From contig NZ_VLNY01000002.1 in NCBI RefSeq assembly GCF_008297975.1, forward strand, positions 62,001 to 126,000: DNA of 64,000 nucleotides, given 5' to 3'. This DNA is from Antrihabitans cavernicola. Its GTDB lineage: Bacteria > Actinomycetota > Actinomycetes > Mycobacteriales > Mycobacteriaceae. The notes beneath the pieces are model-generated. The model had not been told where the DNA came from, did not search any database, and saw only the letters and a list, made by a program, of their open reading frames with translations. The position numbers were made by a program, and so were the translations under genes. Shown here one piece after another: positions 44,849-53,692 of the stretch; positions within the stretch are counted from its first letter, which is position 1; each line of letters opens with the position of its first letter.

Positions 44849-45823
44849 ATGACTCAGCACATGATCCACACCCAAGGACTGACCAAGCATTTCAAGACGG
44901 TCGAAGCCGTGCGCGGCATCGACATCGACGTGAGCGACGGCGAGCTGGTCGCCTTGCTCGGACCCAACGGGGCGGGCAAGTCGACCACGTTGCGAATGCT
45001 CACCACCTTGCTGGAACCGACGTCGGGCACCGCGACCGTCGCGGGCTTCAGCGTGACCGACCAGCGCGACGACGTCCGCCGCCACATCGGCTACGTGGGG
45101 CAGGGCAGCGGGGCGGGCAACAACCAGCGCGTGCGCGACGAACTGATCACCCAGGGGCGTTGCTACAGCTTGTCGGCGCAGGCCAGCAGGCAGCGGGCCG
45201 ACGAATTGGTGGATGCACTCGACCTGGGTGAGTTCGCCGGACGATCCGTCAGCACGCTCTCCGGTGGCCAGCGCAGGCGGCTCGACATCGCTCTGGGGCT
45301 GGTGCACCGCCCGCCGCTGCTGTTTCTCGACGAGCCGACCACCGGTATGGATCCGCAGAGTCGGGCGAATCTGTGGGAGCACATTCTGCGGCTCCGCACG
45401 GAAACGGGAACGACGATCGTCCTCACGACGCACTACCTCGAAGAGGCCGATTCGATGGCCGAACGGGTGATCGTCGTCGACAGGGGTGTGGTGATCGCCG
45501 ACGACACCGCGGCATCGCTGAAGAACGACCTCGCGAGCGACCTCGTGGTTGTCGCCACGGCGGATCGCGCTGCGGCGCAACGCATCGCAACGACGGCCGA
45601 GCGTATCGATCAGGTATGTGACGTCACCGTCGCCGGATCGCGGGTGCAGATCCGCTCACGCGCCGGCTCGGCGGTCATCGCAGAGTTGCTTCGCAACGAC
45701 ACCGGTGCAGGGGTGCTCGGCGTCGACCTGTCGAGGCCCACACTCGACGACGTCTTTCTCGGCCTCACCGGTCGCAGCCTGCGCGAATCACACAGCGCAC
45801 CCGAAACCGCCAGTGTTGCTTGA
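44849..45823 (+). CDS. DrrA-type ABC exporter ATP-binding protein
   Basis: This 324-residue ATPase has Walker A ALLGPNGAGKSTTLRML, the signature STLSGGQRRRLDIALGLV, Walker B LLFLDEPTTGMDP and the H-loop LTTHYLEEAD. A C-terminal extension typical of daunorubicin-resistance (DrrA) proteins ends PTLDDVFLGLTGRSLRE. It powers the permease encoded 41 bases downstream. The substrate is unknown; drug or lipid export is usual in the family. The divergent WYL gene is the probable regulator. Confidence 0.92.
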   Translation: MTQHMIHTQGLTKHFKTVEAVRGIDIDVSDGELVALLGPNGAGKSTTLRMLTTLLEPTSGTATVAGFSVTDQRDDVRRHIGYVGQGSGAGNNQRVRDELITQGRCYSLSAQASRQRADELVDALDLGEFAGRSVSTLSGGQRRRLDIALGLVHRPPLLFLDEPTTGMDPQSRANLWEHILRLRTETGTTIVLTTHYLEEADSMAERVIVVDRGVVIADDTAASLKNDLASDLVVVATADRAAAQRIATTAERIDQVCDVTVAGSRVQIRSRAGSAVIAELLRNDTGAGVLGVDLSRPTLDDVFLGLTGRSLRESHSAPETASVA

Positions 45824-45864
45824 TCTCCCGACTTCCTGACCTCCAGACCCCGAAAGGCAAGACA

Positions 45865-46608
45865 ATGAATTCTCTTCTGCGCGACAGCGTCATCGTCATG
45901 AATCGCGAGCTGCGCCCCGCCGCACGCGACCCGTTCACCGTTGCATTCAGCCTCACCCAGCCACTGATTCTGCTGGCGCTCTTCGGTCCGTTGCTGCACG
46001 GTGTGCCCGGTATGGGGGAGCAGGTGTGGAACTGGTTCGTACCAGGCGTTTTGGCGATGATCGCAATCTTCGGCACGTCGATGGTCGGGTCGAACTTGCT
46101 TCAGGAGATGCAGCAGGGTTCCCACGAGCGAATGTTGGTGACGCCGCTCCATCGCTCCGCCCTGCTGATCGGTCGGGCCTGGAAGGAAATGATTCCCCTT
46201 GCGGCACAAGCGGTTGTGATCATCGTCGTCGCGCTGCCGCTCGGGTTGGATCTGAATCCGATCGGTGCCGCTGTTGGCATCGTGATCCTCGGAGTCTTCG
46301 GGATCGGCCTCGGCGCGCTCTCCTACGCATTGGCTCTTGCTGTACGACAGCAGGATTGGGTGTTCTGGACAGTGCAGCAGACACTGATGTTCCCGATGTT
46401 GATCCTGTCCGGAACCATGCTGCCCCTCGACAACGCACCCGGATGGATGCGCGCGCTCGCCGCGATCAACCCGTTGCGCCATGTGGTCGACACCGAACGC
46501 GCATTGTTCGTCGGCAACTTCGCGGCCGGCCAGTTGGCGACCGGTGCCGTCGCCGCCGGGATCGTCGCGGTCGCCGGACTCGGCGTCGGAATCAAGGCCC
46601 TGCGGTGA
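45865..46608 (+). CDS. ABC-2 type exporter permease (DrrB-like)
   Basis: This 247-residue membrane protein has six predicted helices. It begins MNSLLRDSVIVMNRELRPAA, with PLILLALFGPLLHGV, GTSMVGSNLLQEMQQGSHER (the conserved ABC-2 cytosolic coupling region), FPMLILSGTMLPLDNAPGWM and INPLRHVVDTERALFVG. The start is the ATG after CGAAAGGC; an upstream in-frame start would overlap the leader. It works with the preceding ATPase. Confidence 0.92.
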   Translation: MNSLLRDSVIVMNRELRPAARDPFTVAFSLTQPLILLALFGPLLHGVPGMGEQVWNWFVPGVLAMIAIFGTSMVGSNLLQEMQQGSHERMLVTPLHRSALLIGRAWKEMIPLAAQAVVIIVVALPLGLDLNPIGAAVGIVILGVFGIGLGALSYALALAVRQQDWVFWTVQQTLMFPMLILSGTMLPLDNAPGWMRALAAINPLRHVVDTERALFVGNFAAGQLATGAVAAGIVAVAGLGVGIKALR

Positions 46609-46613
46609 GCATG

Positions 46614-47087
46614 CTATCCCGCAGGCTTGGGAGCGGGGGCGGCAGGCGCGGCGGGTACGTCGGCGAAGTCGAATCCCGGTATCAGGAAACACGTCTGGCC
46701 GGCCGAATTCGTGTACGACCCGCTGACCACGCTCAGGACCCGACCGGCACCGGTGTTACCGAGTGCCTGCGGCACGGTGCCGGTGAGGAAGGGGGCGGGC
46801 GTCAGCGGCGCACTGCCGAGCGCGAACGTGTTCAAGTTGAGCCAGTTGACGTTTGCGCCTGCCCCGCCTTTGTCCTCGCCGATCGCGTAGAACTGCTGTC
46901 CGGCGGGCACGGTGGCCGATTCGGCGTTGGTCACGGCGACGACGCCGCCCATGCCGTTTGCGCAGCCGAGCGGGGCGGGTTGGTTGTCGAAGGGCACGGC
47001 GGCCGCGACGGCAGGAACTAGCATCGCCGCCCCGCAGGCGAGGGTGAGTACCGCGCCACAACGGCGAACTGTTCGACGAGTCGACAT
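46614..47087 (-). CDS. Secreted protein of unknown function
   Basis: This 157-residue protein has a signal peptide (CGAVLTLACGAAMLVPAVAAA) with an AxA-type site, then a mature region with two cysteines (APLGCANGMGG and AGQTCFLIPG) that may form a disulfide. It also has AGQQFYAIGEDKGGAGANVNWLNLN and a Pro/Ala tail. This recalls small secreted Rv-type proteins of mycolata without known function. It is convergent with the permease (5 bases apart). The start is the ATG giving MSTRRTVRRC. Confidence 0.72.
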   Translation of the reverse strand: MSTRRTVRRCGAVLTLACGAAMLVPAVAAAVPFDNQPAPLGCANGMGGVVAVTNAESATVPAGQQFYAIGEDKGGAGANVNWLNLNTFALGSAPLTPAPFLTGTVPQALGNTGAGRVLSVVSGSYTNSAGQTCFLIPGFDFADVPAAPAAPAPKPAG

Positions 47088-47198
47088 GTCTGCATCCTTT
47101 TCGACGAGCGTGCAAGGGGTCCCCGACGGTATTCGAGACTGCGGGACGCGCGGATGCTCTTGTACCAAGTTGTTGCGATCTCGAGATCCTGGAACGAG

Positions 47199-47639
47199 CT
47201 ACTGAGTGCCGGATCTGGCGCAGCCGTCGAGCTTGGTGTCGCCATACGTGAATTTCGCGGTGAACTCGAAGTCTTTGCCGGACATCGAATCGCTGCACGG
47301 TGCGTCGGTCAGCACCAGGGCGAACGCCGCGCCGGTGTCGTTGCCGCTGAAGGTGACGACGCCGTTCTCGGCGGTGCGGGTCGACTGCAGCTTTTTGCCC
47401 GGCATCGACTCCGGTGTGGAATACAGCAGCGTCGTCCCGTCGACAGTGACGCTCCAGAAGGGCTCGTTTCCGGACGCCGAGTATGCGGCCACCGGTGCGT
47501 CGGTACCCGCAGGCGCCGGTACCGGTGCCGTGGTGGCTGGTGTCGCGGCCGGTTCGCTCGCGTCGTCGCTGCATGACACGAGGGCACATGCGGCAACGAC
47601 AGCAACTATCAGCGGGGCGATTCGACCGATATGTGGCAT
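47199..47639 (-). CDS. Lipoprotein with a COG3650-like domain
   Basis: This 146-residue protein has a lipoprotein signal IVAVVAACALVSCSDD; the lipobox LVSC marks Cys as the lipidated residue. A Pro/Ala/Thr spacer follows, and then a domain with YSASGNEPFWSVTVDGTTLL and CSDSMSGKDFEFTAKFTYGD, typical of the COG3650 envelope proteins. The last part, KLDGCARSGTQ, keeps a second cysteine. The function is unknown. The start is the ATG giving MPHIGRIAP. Confidence 0.8.
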   Translation of the reverse strand: MPHIGRIAPLIVAVVAACALVSCSDDASEPAATPATTAPVPAPAGTDAPVAAYSASGNEPFWSVTVDGTTLLYSTPESMPGKKLQSTRTAENGVVTFSGNDTGAAFALVLTDAPCSDSMSGKDFEFTAKFTYGDTKLDGCARSGTQ

Positions 47640-47737
47640 GCGCCGATCGTAAGGTCCGCGGCCCCGGATCTGGCGCATTTCGCGTAGTCAGAGCCACCGA
47701 AAGCGCACCCGAACCCGGTGACCATTAGTCTTGGACA

Positions 47738-48673
47738 GTGCTTTCCGTCGTTCCACGCGCGATCTCGGTCCGGGCACCGTCCAAGGTCAACCTGCATCTT
47801 GCGGTAGGCGACCTGCGTCCGGACGGGTATCACGAACTCACCACGGTCTTTCAGGCGTTGTCGCTGAGTGATCAGGTGGATCTGGTGCCCGCGCCGGCGC
47901 TGACCGTGCGTGTTCGCGGCGAGGGGGCGCGTGACGTGCCCACCGACCGTCGCAACCTGGTGTGGAAGGCGGCGACGCGGCTCGCGCACCGGGCGGGCCG
48001 TGAGCCGCTGGTGGAGATCTCCATCGACAAGGGCATTCCCGTCGCAGGCGGAATGGCAGGCGGCAGCGCCGACGCCGCGGCGGCCCTGCTCGGGTTGAAT
48101 GCGCTGTGGCAGCTTGATCTGAGCCGCGACGAGCTGGCCGAGTTCGCTCTGGAACTCGGCAGCGATGTCCCGTTCGCGATGCACGGTGGAACAGCCCTGG
48201 GCACAGGTCGCGGCGAAAAGCTCCTGCCGGTGTTGGCCCGCGACACGTTCCACTGGGTGTTGGCGTTCGGAAAGGGCGGATTGTCGACGCCCGACGTGTT
48301 CCGTGAACTCGACCGGCTACGCGGTCAGGGGCAGCCGCCGAAGCTCGGCGATCCAGAGAAACTGATGCACGCCCTCGCCGCGGGTGATCCTGCACAGCTG
48401 GCACCGCTGCTCGGCAACGACCTGCAGGCCGCCGCCATCTCGCTGAAGCCGGAGCTGCGCCGGACGCTCCGCGCCGGGATCACGGCGGGAGCTTTGGCGG
48501 GGATCGTCTCGGGCTCCGGTCCGACCTGTGCGTTTCTCTGTGCGGATGCCGATGCGGCCGTCGAGGTCAGCACCGAGCTGTCCGGTGCAGGGGTGTGCCG
48601 CAGCGTTCGCGTTGCGTACGGACCGGTGTCCGGCGCTCGTGTCATCGATATCGAACCGATCGTGAAGCATTGA
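47738..48673 (+). CDS. ispE: 4-diphosphocytidyl-2-C-methyl-D-erythritol kinase
   Basis: This 311-residue GHMP kinase has [20 protein letters not shown] at the N-terminus, the ATP loop [39 protein letters not shown] and the C-terminal [18 protein letters not shown]. It phosphorylates CDP-methylerythritol in the MEP isoprenoid pathway. Start GTG. It is followed by an ABC-F gene in the same direction. Confidence 0.96.
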   Translation: MLSVVPRAISVRAPSKVNLHLAVGDLRPDGYHELTTVFQALSLSDQVDLVPAPALTVRVRGEGARDVPTDRRNLVWKAATRLAHRAGREPLVEISIDKGIPVAGGMAGGSADAAAALLGLNALWQLDLSRDELAEFALELGSDVPFAMHGGTALGTGRGEKLLPVLARDTFHWVLAFGKGGLSTPDVFRELDRLRGQGQPPKLGDPEKLMHALAAGDPAQLAPLLGNDLQAAAISLKPELRRTLRAGITAGALAGIVSGSGPTCAFLCADADAAVEVSTELSGAGVCRSVRVAYGPVSGARVIDIEPIVKH

Positions 48674-48707
48674 TTACAGAAGGCTTCGATGTGCAGAAAG
48701 TAGTGAT

Positions 48708-50489
48708 TTGACCAACCTGATCAACCTCGAACAGGTCAGCAAGTCGTTCGGCGTCAACCCGCTGCTCGAATCGATCTCGATGGGTGTGCACGAAGGGGAG
48801 CGCATCGGCGTAGTCGGTCTCAACGGCGGCGGTAAGACGACGCTGCTCGAGGTGCTGGCCGGGATCGAACCACCCGACTCCGGCCGAGTGAGCCGGGTCG
48901 GCGGATTGCGCATGGCGGTTGTCACCCAGCGCGGTGTCCTACCGCCGGGCTCGACCATCGCCGACGTCGTCATTGCTCCGCTCGGTTCCGCCGAGCACGA
49001 ATGGGCAGGTGACGTTCGAATACGAAACATCCTGTCCGGCATCGGAATCGACGGCTTGGGGTTCGACACCGAGGTGGACAACCTTTCCGGTGGCGAACGC
49101 AGGCGAGTGGCGCTCGCCGCCGCTCTGGTCCAGGATCTGGATCTGCTGGTCCTCGACGAGCCGACCAACCACCTCGATGTCGAAGGCGTCCAGTGGCTCG
49201 CCGAGCATCTGCTGACTCGTCGCACCGCGTTGGTGGTCGTCACGCACGATCGGTGGTTCCTCGACACCGTCGCGACTCGGACCTGGGAGGTGGTCGGCGG
49301 CAACGTCGAAACCTACGAAGGCGGATACGCGGACTGGATCTTCGCTCGTGCCGAACGCGCCAGGCAGGCCGACGCGTCCGAGGCGCGTCGGCAGAACCTG
49401 GCGCGCAAGGAATTGGCGTGGCTGCGTCGCGGCCCGCCGGCGCGAACGTCCAAGCCGCGCTACCGAATCGAAGCCGCCGAGACGTTGATCGCCGACGTCC
49501 CGCCACCGCGTAACAGCATCGCGCTCGCCGCCTTTGCGCGTCGCAGGCTGGGCCGCGTCGTCATCGAACTCGAGGACACTCGGCTGGAGTCGCCGGACGG
49601 CCGCGAGCTCGTCCGCGATCTCACCTGGCGATTGGCGCCGGGGGAGCGGGTCGGGCTTGTCGGGGTCAACGGATCGGGCAAGACGACGCTGCTGCGTGCC
49701 CTCGCGGGCGACGCCACCCTGGCAGCGGGTAAGCGGATCGAGGGACAGACCGTCAAGATCGGTTGGCTGCGACAGGAACTCGACGACCTGCCGATCGACA
49801 TGCGTGTCCTGGAGGCCGTTCAGGATGTCGCTGAACGAATGACGCTGGGCGACAAGGAGATTTCGGCCGGGCAACTTGCCGAACGGCTCGGCTTCACACC
49901 GGCGCGGCAGCGCACCCCGGTCCGCGATCTGTCCGGTGGCGAGCGTCGCAGGTTGCAGCTCACTCGCATCCTGATGGCGGAACCGAACGTCCTGCTGCTC
50001 GACGAGCCGACCAACGACCTCGACATCGATACCCTCCAGCAATTGGAAGATCTGCTCGACGGGTGGGCCGGCACGATGGTGGTGATCAGTCACGATCGCT
50101 ATCTGATCGAGCGCGTGTGTGATTCGACGTGGGCGCTGTTCGGCGACGGCAAGCTGACCAACCTGCCCGGCGGGATCGAGGAGTATCTCCGCCGCAGGCA
50201 CGCGTTGGCGAGCGCTGAGGCGACCTCGGGCGCAAAGAACAGCGCGACCGCAGCTACGCCGGTGCAGCGTGATGCCGCCGCGGACAGGGCAGCTCGCAAA
50301 GAGTTGCAGCGGGTAGAGCGCACGGTGGCCAAGCTCGACGACCGGGAGCGTGCGCTTCATGCTGCGCTGGCCGACGCGTCCACCGAGCCGGACAAGTTGA
50401 TCGCGCTCGGATCGGAGCTGAAGCAGGTGCTTGCCGACAAGGAAACCGCGGAGGAGCGGTGGCTCGAACTGGCAGCCGATCAGGAGTAG
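48708..50489 (+). CDS. ABC-F family ATP-binding protein (Uup/EttA-like)
   Basis: This 593-residue soluble protein carries two ABC domains. The first has VGLNGGGKTTLLEVLAG, NLSGGERRRVALAAAL and LVLDEPTNHLDVEG. The second has VGVNGSGKTTLLRALAG, DLSGGERRRLQLTRIL and LLLDEPTNDLDIDT. An ABC-tran linker rich in Arg lies between them, and a coiled-coil C-terminus (RKELQRVERTVAKLDDRERA) follows as in Uup. No membrane part exists; such proteins act on ribosomes or DNA. It starts at a TTG, the only start that keeps the full N-terminal strand MTNLINLEQVSKSFG. It lies 34 bases after ispE. Confidence 0.93.
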   Translation: MTNLINLEQVSKSFGVNPLLESISMGVHEGERIGVVGLNGGGKTTLLEVLAGIEPPDSGRVSRVGGLRMAVVTQRGVLPPGSTIADVVIAPLGSAEHEWAGDVRIRNILSGIGIDGLGFDTEVDNLSGGERRRVALAAALVQDLDLLVLDEPTNHLDVEGVQWLAEHLLTRRTALVVVTHDRWFLDTVATRTWEVVGGNVETYEGGYADWIFARAERARQADASEARRQNLARKELAWLRRGPPARTSKPRYRIEAAETLIADVPPPRNSIALAAFARRRLGRVVIELEDTRLESPDGRELVRDLTWRLAPGERVGLVGVNGSGKTTLLRALAGDATLAAGKRIEGQTVKIGWLRQELDDLPIDMRVLEAVQDVAERMTLGDKEISAGQLAERLGFTPARQRTPVRDLSGGERRRLQLTRILMAEPNVLLLDEPTNDLDIDTLQQLEDLLDGWAGTMVVISHDRYLIERVCDSTWALFGDGKLTNLPGGIEEYLRRRHALASAEATSGAKNSATAATPVQRDAAADRAARKELQRVERTVAKLDDRERALHAALADASTEPDKLIALGSELKQVLADKETAEERWLELAADQE

Positions 50490-50492
50490 CTC

Positions 50493-50882
50493 TCAGCTGA
50501 TGAGGCGGATGGGTATCGACTCGTAGCGGGGCGTGTGAGGCGTAACGGCCTCCTGCGGTGCGGTCTCCGCCGCAGCGGCAGCCGTCGGCTCCGCAGCCGT
50601 TGCTTCGACGTCGTCCGGCTTCTTCGGGTCGTCCGGCTTCTTCGGGTCGATGATGTCCTGAAGCTGGAAGACCAGCGCGGAGAACTTGCTGGCCAGCTGC
50701 AACATCAGCTCAGGCTTCTCGCCGCGCACCATCGCGAGCAGCAGGCACAGCGGACATCTGTCGCAGCTCTCGGTGGACGACGAGTTCTCGGTCACCAGTC
50801 GCAGGATCGGTTCGAACTTCTCGGCCATGGCTTCACCCAGTTGCCGCAGTTCGTCGACGGCGTCGGCGTGATCGTCGCTCAT
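50493..50882 (-). CDS. Small conserved protein with a CxxCPLC motif
   Basis: The 129-residue protein has an N-terminal helix (AVDELRQLGEAMAEKFEPIL), a cysteine cluster ESCDRCPLCLLLAMVRGEK with three closely spaced Cys that could bind metal, a second helix and a low-complexity linker with repeated DPKKPDD. The C-terminus is Ala/Thr/Glu-rich. I do not recognise a named family. It ends three bases from the ABC-F stop on the other strand and is probably monocistronic. Confidence 0.68.
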   Translation of the reverse strand: MSDDHADAVDELRQLGEAMAEKFEPILRLVTENSSSTESCDRCPLCLLLAMVRGEKPELMLQLASKFSALVFQLQDIIDPKKPDDPKKPDDVEATAAEPTAAAAAETAPQEAVTPHTPRYESIPIRLIS

Positions 50883-51154
50883 CGTGGTACCTCATGCTTC
50901 GACACCGATGTCGATTTGTGCCCGGAATCGCGTAGTTCGGTGTTGCTCGCGACCCTCCTGGATGGCGTTGTCGTTCGAGCATAGGGACGGCGTCCCCACT
51001 CCGTAGCAATTCGCCGGTAACCCCGGAAAATAGTTGCCTGTCCAGCACGTTGTCTGTAACTCGGACCAGTTCATTCGTCGTTACTCGACAATTCACGGCG
51101 GCCCACCCGCGCGCTCATCCGATCGGCCCTTACCAGCGTCGAAGGTGGTGTTAA

Positions 51155-52735
51155 ATGTGGCCGATGAAGTGGAAGTACGCCCTCCCCGCTGTCCCCGCTG
51201 CCGGCATCGCCGGCCTGGCTGCCTACGACCTGACGCAGAAGCATCATGCGTTGTTGCGCAACTTTCCGGTTCTCGGCCACATGCGCTACATCTTGGAGAC
51301 CATCGGGCCCGAACTTCGCCAATACATCATCACCGGCAACGACGAGGAGCGTCCGTTCAGCCGCAACCAACGGCGGTGGATCTACGCGTCGTCGAAGCTG
51401 CAGAACAACTACTTCGGATTCGGCACCGACAACAACACCGAATACACCGACGGCTATCCGATCATCAAGCATCGGACGTTCTCGGATGTCGCACCGGCGA
51501 CGGCATCGCACGCCGGTGAGGGTGCAGCGATTCCGTCCGCGAAGGTGATCGGCGAGCATCGCAAGCGCACCAAGGCATTCCGGCCCACCTCGGTTGTCAA
51601 CATCTCCGCCATGAGCTACGGATCACTCTCCGGTGCGGCGATCGAAGCTCTCAATCGTGGTGCGGCAGAGGCGGGTTGCATGCACAACACGGGTGAGGGC
51701 GGTCTGTCGCCGCATCACCGCAAGGGTGCAGACCTGATCCTGCAGATCGGGACGTCGTACTTCGGTTGTCGTGACAAGGCGGGCCGCTTCGACCTCGAGA
51801 AGCTCAAGGACGTCGTCGCGTCTGCTCCTGTGAAGGCCCTCGAGATCAAGCTGAGTCAGGGTGCGAAGCCGGGACTCGGTGGACTGCTTCCCGCGGCGAA
51901 GGTCACGCCGGAGATCGCGGCGATCAGAGGAATCGAGCCGGGAGTCGACTGCGCAAGTCCGTCGCGACACGCAGAGTTCCACGGGGTCGACAGCATGCTG
52001 GACTGGGTGGAGTTGCTTGCCGCGGAAACTGGCGTCCCCGTCGGAATCAAATCCGCGGTCGGCAATCTCGATTTCTGGGAACAGCTTGTCGCACAGATGT
52101 CTACGACACAGCGCGGCGTCGACTTCATCACCGTCGACGGCGGCGAAGGCGGGACGGGTGCGGCGCCGCTGATTTTCAGTGAGTCGGTCTCGCTGCCCTT
52201 CCGTGTCGGTTTCACTCGGGCGTACTCGATCTTCGCCAGGGCAGGTATCGCCGAGCAGGTCACCTTCATCGGATCGGGCAAACTGGGCCTTCCCGCCAAT
52301 GCGGTCGTTGCGTTCGCGCTCGGCTGCGACCTGGTAAATGTCGCCCGTGAAGCGATGATGTCGATCGGCTGCATCCAAGCGCAGAAGTGCCATACCGACA
52401 AATGCCCGACGGGTATCGCCACTCAGGACGAGTGGCTCGCCCACGGGCTGGATCCGTCGATCAAGTCGGAGCGCGCGGCCAACTACGTCAGGACGTTGCG
52501 CCGCGATCTACTGAAAGTGTCGGAGGCGTGCGGAGTTTCGCATCCAGGACTGATCACAGCAGATGACCTGGATCTGCTGAACGGGCAGGAGTCTGCAGCT
52601 CTACTGCGCGACGTGTACAAGTACGAGCCGGGTTGGGGGCAGCCGTCGGCGGCCGATCGCGAAGAGATCACCCGTCTGATGTGCGGGGCGCCGAAGGGCG
52701 GGTCGGTTGCACCGTCGGTGACGGCGACAGTCTAG
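51155..52735 (+). CDS. FMN-binding glutamate synthase-family protein
   Basis: The 526-residue protein has an N-terminal hydrophobic segment (WKYALPAVPAAGIAGLAAYD) that may anchor it, then the glutamate-synthase central/FMN domain: VVNISAMSYGSLSGAAIEAL, CMHNTGEGGLSPHH, EIKLSQGAKPGLGGLLPAAK, FITVDGGEGGTGAAPLIF and the 3Fe-4S-type cysteine group CIQAQKCHTDKCPTGIATQD. It lacks the glutaminase domain of GltB, and no GltD partner is adjacent, so it is a stand-alone GltS-like oxidoreductase, possibly membrane-associated. The substrate is unknown. Confidence 0.88.
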   Translation: MWPMKWKYALPAVPAAGIAGLAAYDLTQKHHALLRNFPVLGHMRYILETIGPELRQYIITGNDEERPFSRNQRRWIYASSKLQNNYFGFGTDNNTEYTDGYPIIKHRTFSDVAPATASHAGEGAAIPSAKVIGEHRKRTKAFRPTSVVNISAMSYGSLSGAAIEALNRGAAEAGCMHNTGEGGLSPHHRKGADLILQIGTSYFGCRDKAGRFDLEKLKDVVASAPVKALEIKLSQGAKPGLGGLLPAAKVTPEIAAIRGIEPGVDCASPSRHAEFHGVDSMLDWVELLAAETGVPVGIKSAVGNLDFWEQLVAQMSTTQRGVDFITVDGGEGGTGAAPLIFSESVSLPFRVGFTRAYSIFARAGIAEQVTFIGSGKLGLPANAVVAFALGCDLVNVAREAMMSIGCIQAQKCHTDKCPTGIATQDEWLAHGLDPSIKSERAANYVRTLRRDLLKVSEACGVSHPGLITADDLDLLNGQESAALLRDVYKYEPGWGQPSAADREEITRLMCGAPKGGSVAPSVTATV

Positions 52736-52748
52736 GGATTCGTCGAAA

Positions 52749-52799
52749 GCGCACTTATCGTCGCGAACGTCGAGCGAGAACACGCGACGATAAGTGCGC
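52749..52799. terminator. Long perfect inverted repeat between convergent genes
   Basis: Arms GCGCACTTATCGTCGCG and CGCGACGATAAGTGCGC are perfectly complementary over 17 bases, with a 17-base loop. The repeat starts 14 bases after the stop of the FMN enzyme gene and ends 20 bases before the stop of the convergent Abi-alpha-like gene, so it can terminate both. There is no T-tract. The perfect pairing is more than a terminator needs, so it could also be a genome-wide repeat unit. Confidence 0.75.
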
Positions 52800-52818
52800 A
52801 CTCGCGGGCTCGGTTCGA

Positions 52819-53691
52819 CTACCTGCCGCTGTACTTCTCGCCGACAGGAAGGCAGGCGGCGACGAAGTCTTCGCCGAACGTCGTCAACTGAATGCTGCGC
52901 TGAATGGCCTTGGCTGCGAAGCCGGCTCGCTTGGTTACCTCGGCCATCCGCGGCTGGGCCTCGACAAGCTGGTAGCGCGTCGGGTTGCTGACGGTCTCTT
53001 TCGAGAACTCGACCATCCCCAACCGATTGAGGTTGGTGAGGTAGGGGTGAATGCGATCCGGATAGGTGAGGCCGGCGTGCTCGCCGATCATGTTCAGGCC
53101 GCCCTCCACCAGTTCGGAACCGATTCCCAACGGGCGTCCGGTGCGAATGTCGATCGACGGCTGCGGGCCGTCCAGGTAGAGGAAGCGGAGAATTCGAGCT
53201 TCGTCGGGGGCGATCTCGGACAAGATTCGCGAGTAGGCGGGATGGCCGTCCTCGGATACGTTGACGTCCGCGGATCGGCGAAGCAGGGCTGCTCCGCGAG
53301 CTTTGAGATCGTGTTCCGGGGTGTCGCGCACCGAATACGACTGTGCGGACACGACATGCCCCGATCCGCTGCTGCCGCCGCCGCCGCCCAGACCCAGAAT
53401 GCTCCGAATCTCGGCGAAGACATCCTGCGAGATGTCGGCGACGATTGCTTGCGGCGCATCGCCGTCGAGCGTGCGCCGAACGACCACCGAACTGGTCTCG
53501 GTCGTCTTCCTGAATCCCCAGGTCGCAATGTTCGTGAAGGACGTGATGGCCACCCGTGCCAACCCGGGAGTGGCACGGACAACGTCCATGCCGCTGTTCT
53601 TGATGCGGGCCTGCGCGTCGCCGAAGCTCACCGGCGAAGACGAACCCGGAATCACGATCTCCGTCGAGTGTTCCTTTGCGGAATCTGTCAT
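52819..53691 (-). CDS. Abi-alpha/DUF4393-like protein (copy A)
   Basis: This 290-residue protein begins MTDSAKEHSTEIVIPG. It has an amphipathic N-terminal region (MDVVRATPGLARVAITSFTN), a glycine run and the core LLRRSADVNVSEDGHPAYSRI. DEARILRFLYLDGPQPSIDI then follows, with LGIGSELVEGGLNMIGEHAG and a C-terminal winged-helix-like segment YLTNLNRLGMVEFS...LTTFGEDFVAACL. I associate this with the Abi-alpha (DUF4393) family, named from abortive infection, though most members are untested. It lies one base after the DUF445 gene on the same strand, so they are an operon. A paralogue with the same partner sits at 62981-63865. Confidence 0.75.
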   Translation of the reverse strand: MTDSAKEHSTEIVIPGSSSPVSFGDAQARIKNSGMDVVRATPGLARVAITSFTNIATWGFRKTTETSSVVVRRTLDGDAPQAIVADISQDVFAEIRSILGLGGGGGSSGSGHVVSAQSYSVRDTPEHDLKARGAALLRRSADVNVSEDGHPAYSRILSEIAPDEARILRFLYLDGPQPSIDIRTGRPLGIGSELVEGGLNMIGEHAGLTYPDRIHPYLTNLNRLGMVEFSKETVSNPTRYQLVEAQPRMAEVTKRAGFAAKAIQRSIQLTTFGEDFVAACLPVGEKYSGR

Positions 53692-53692
53692 G

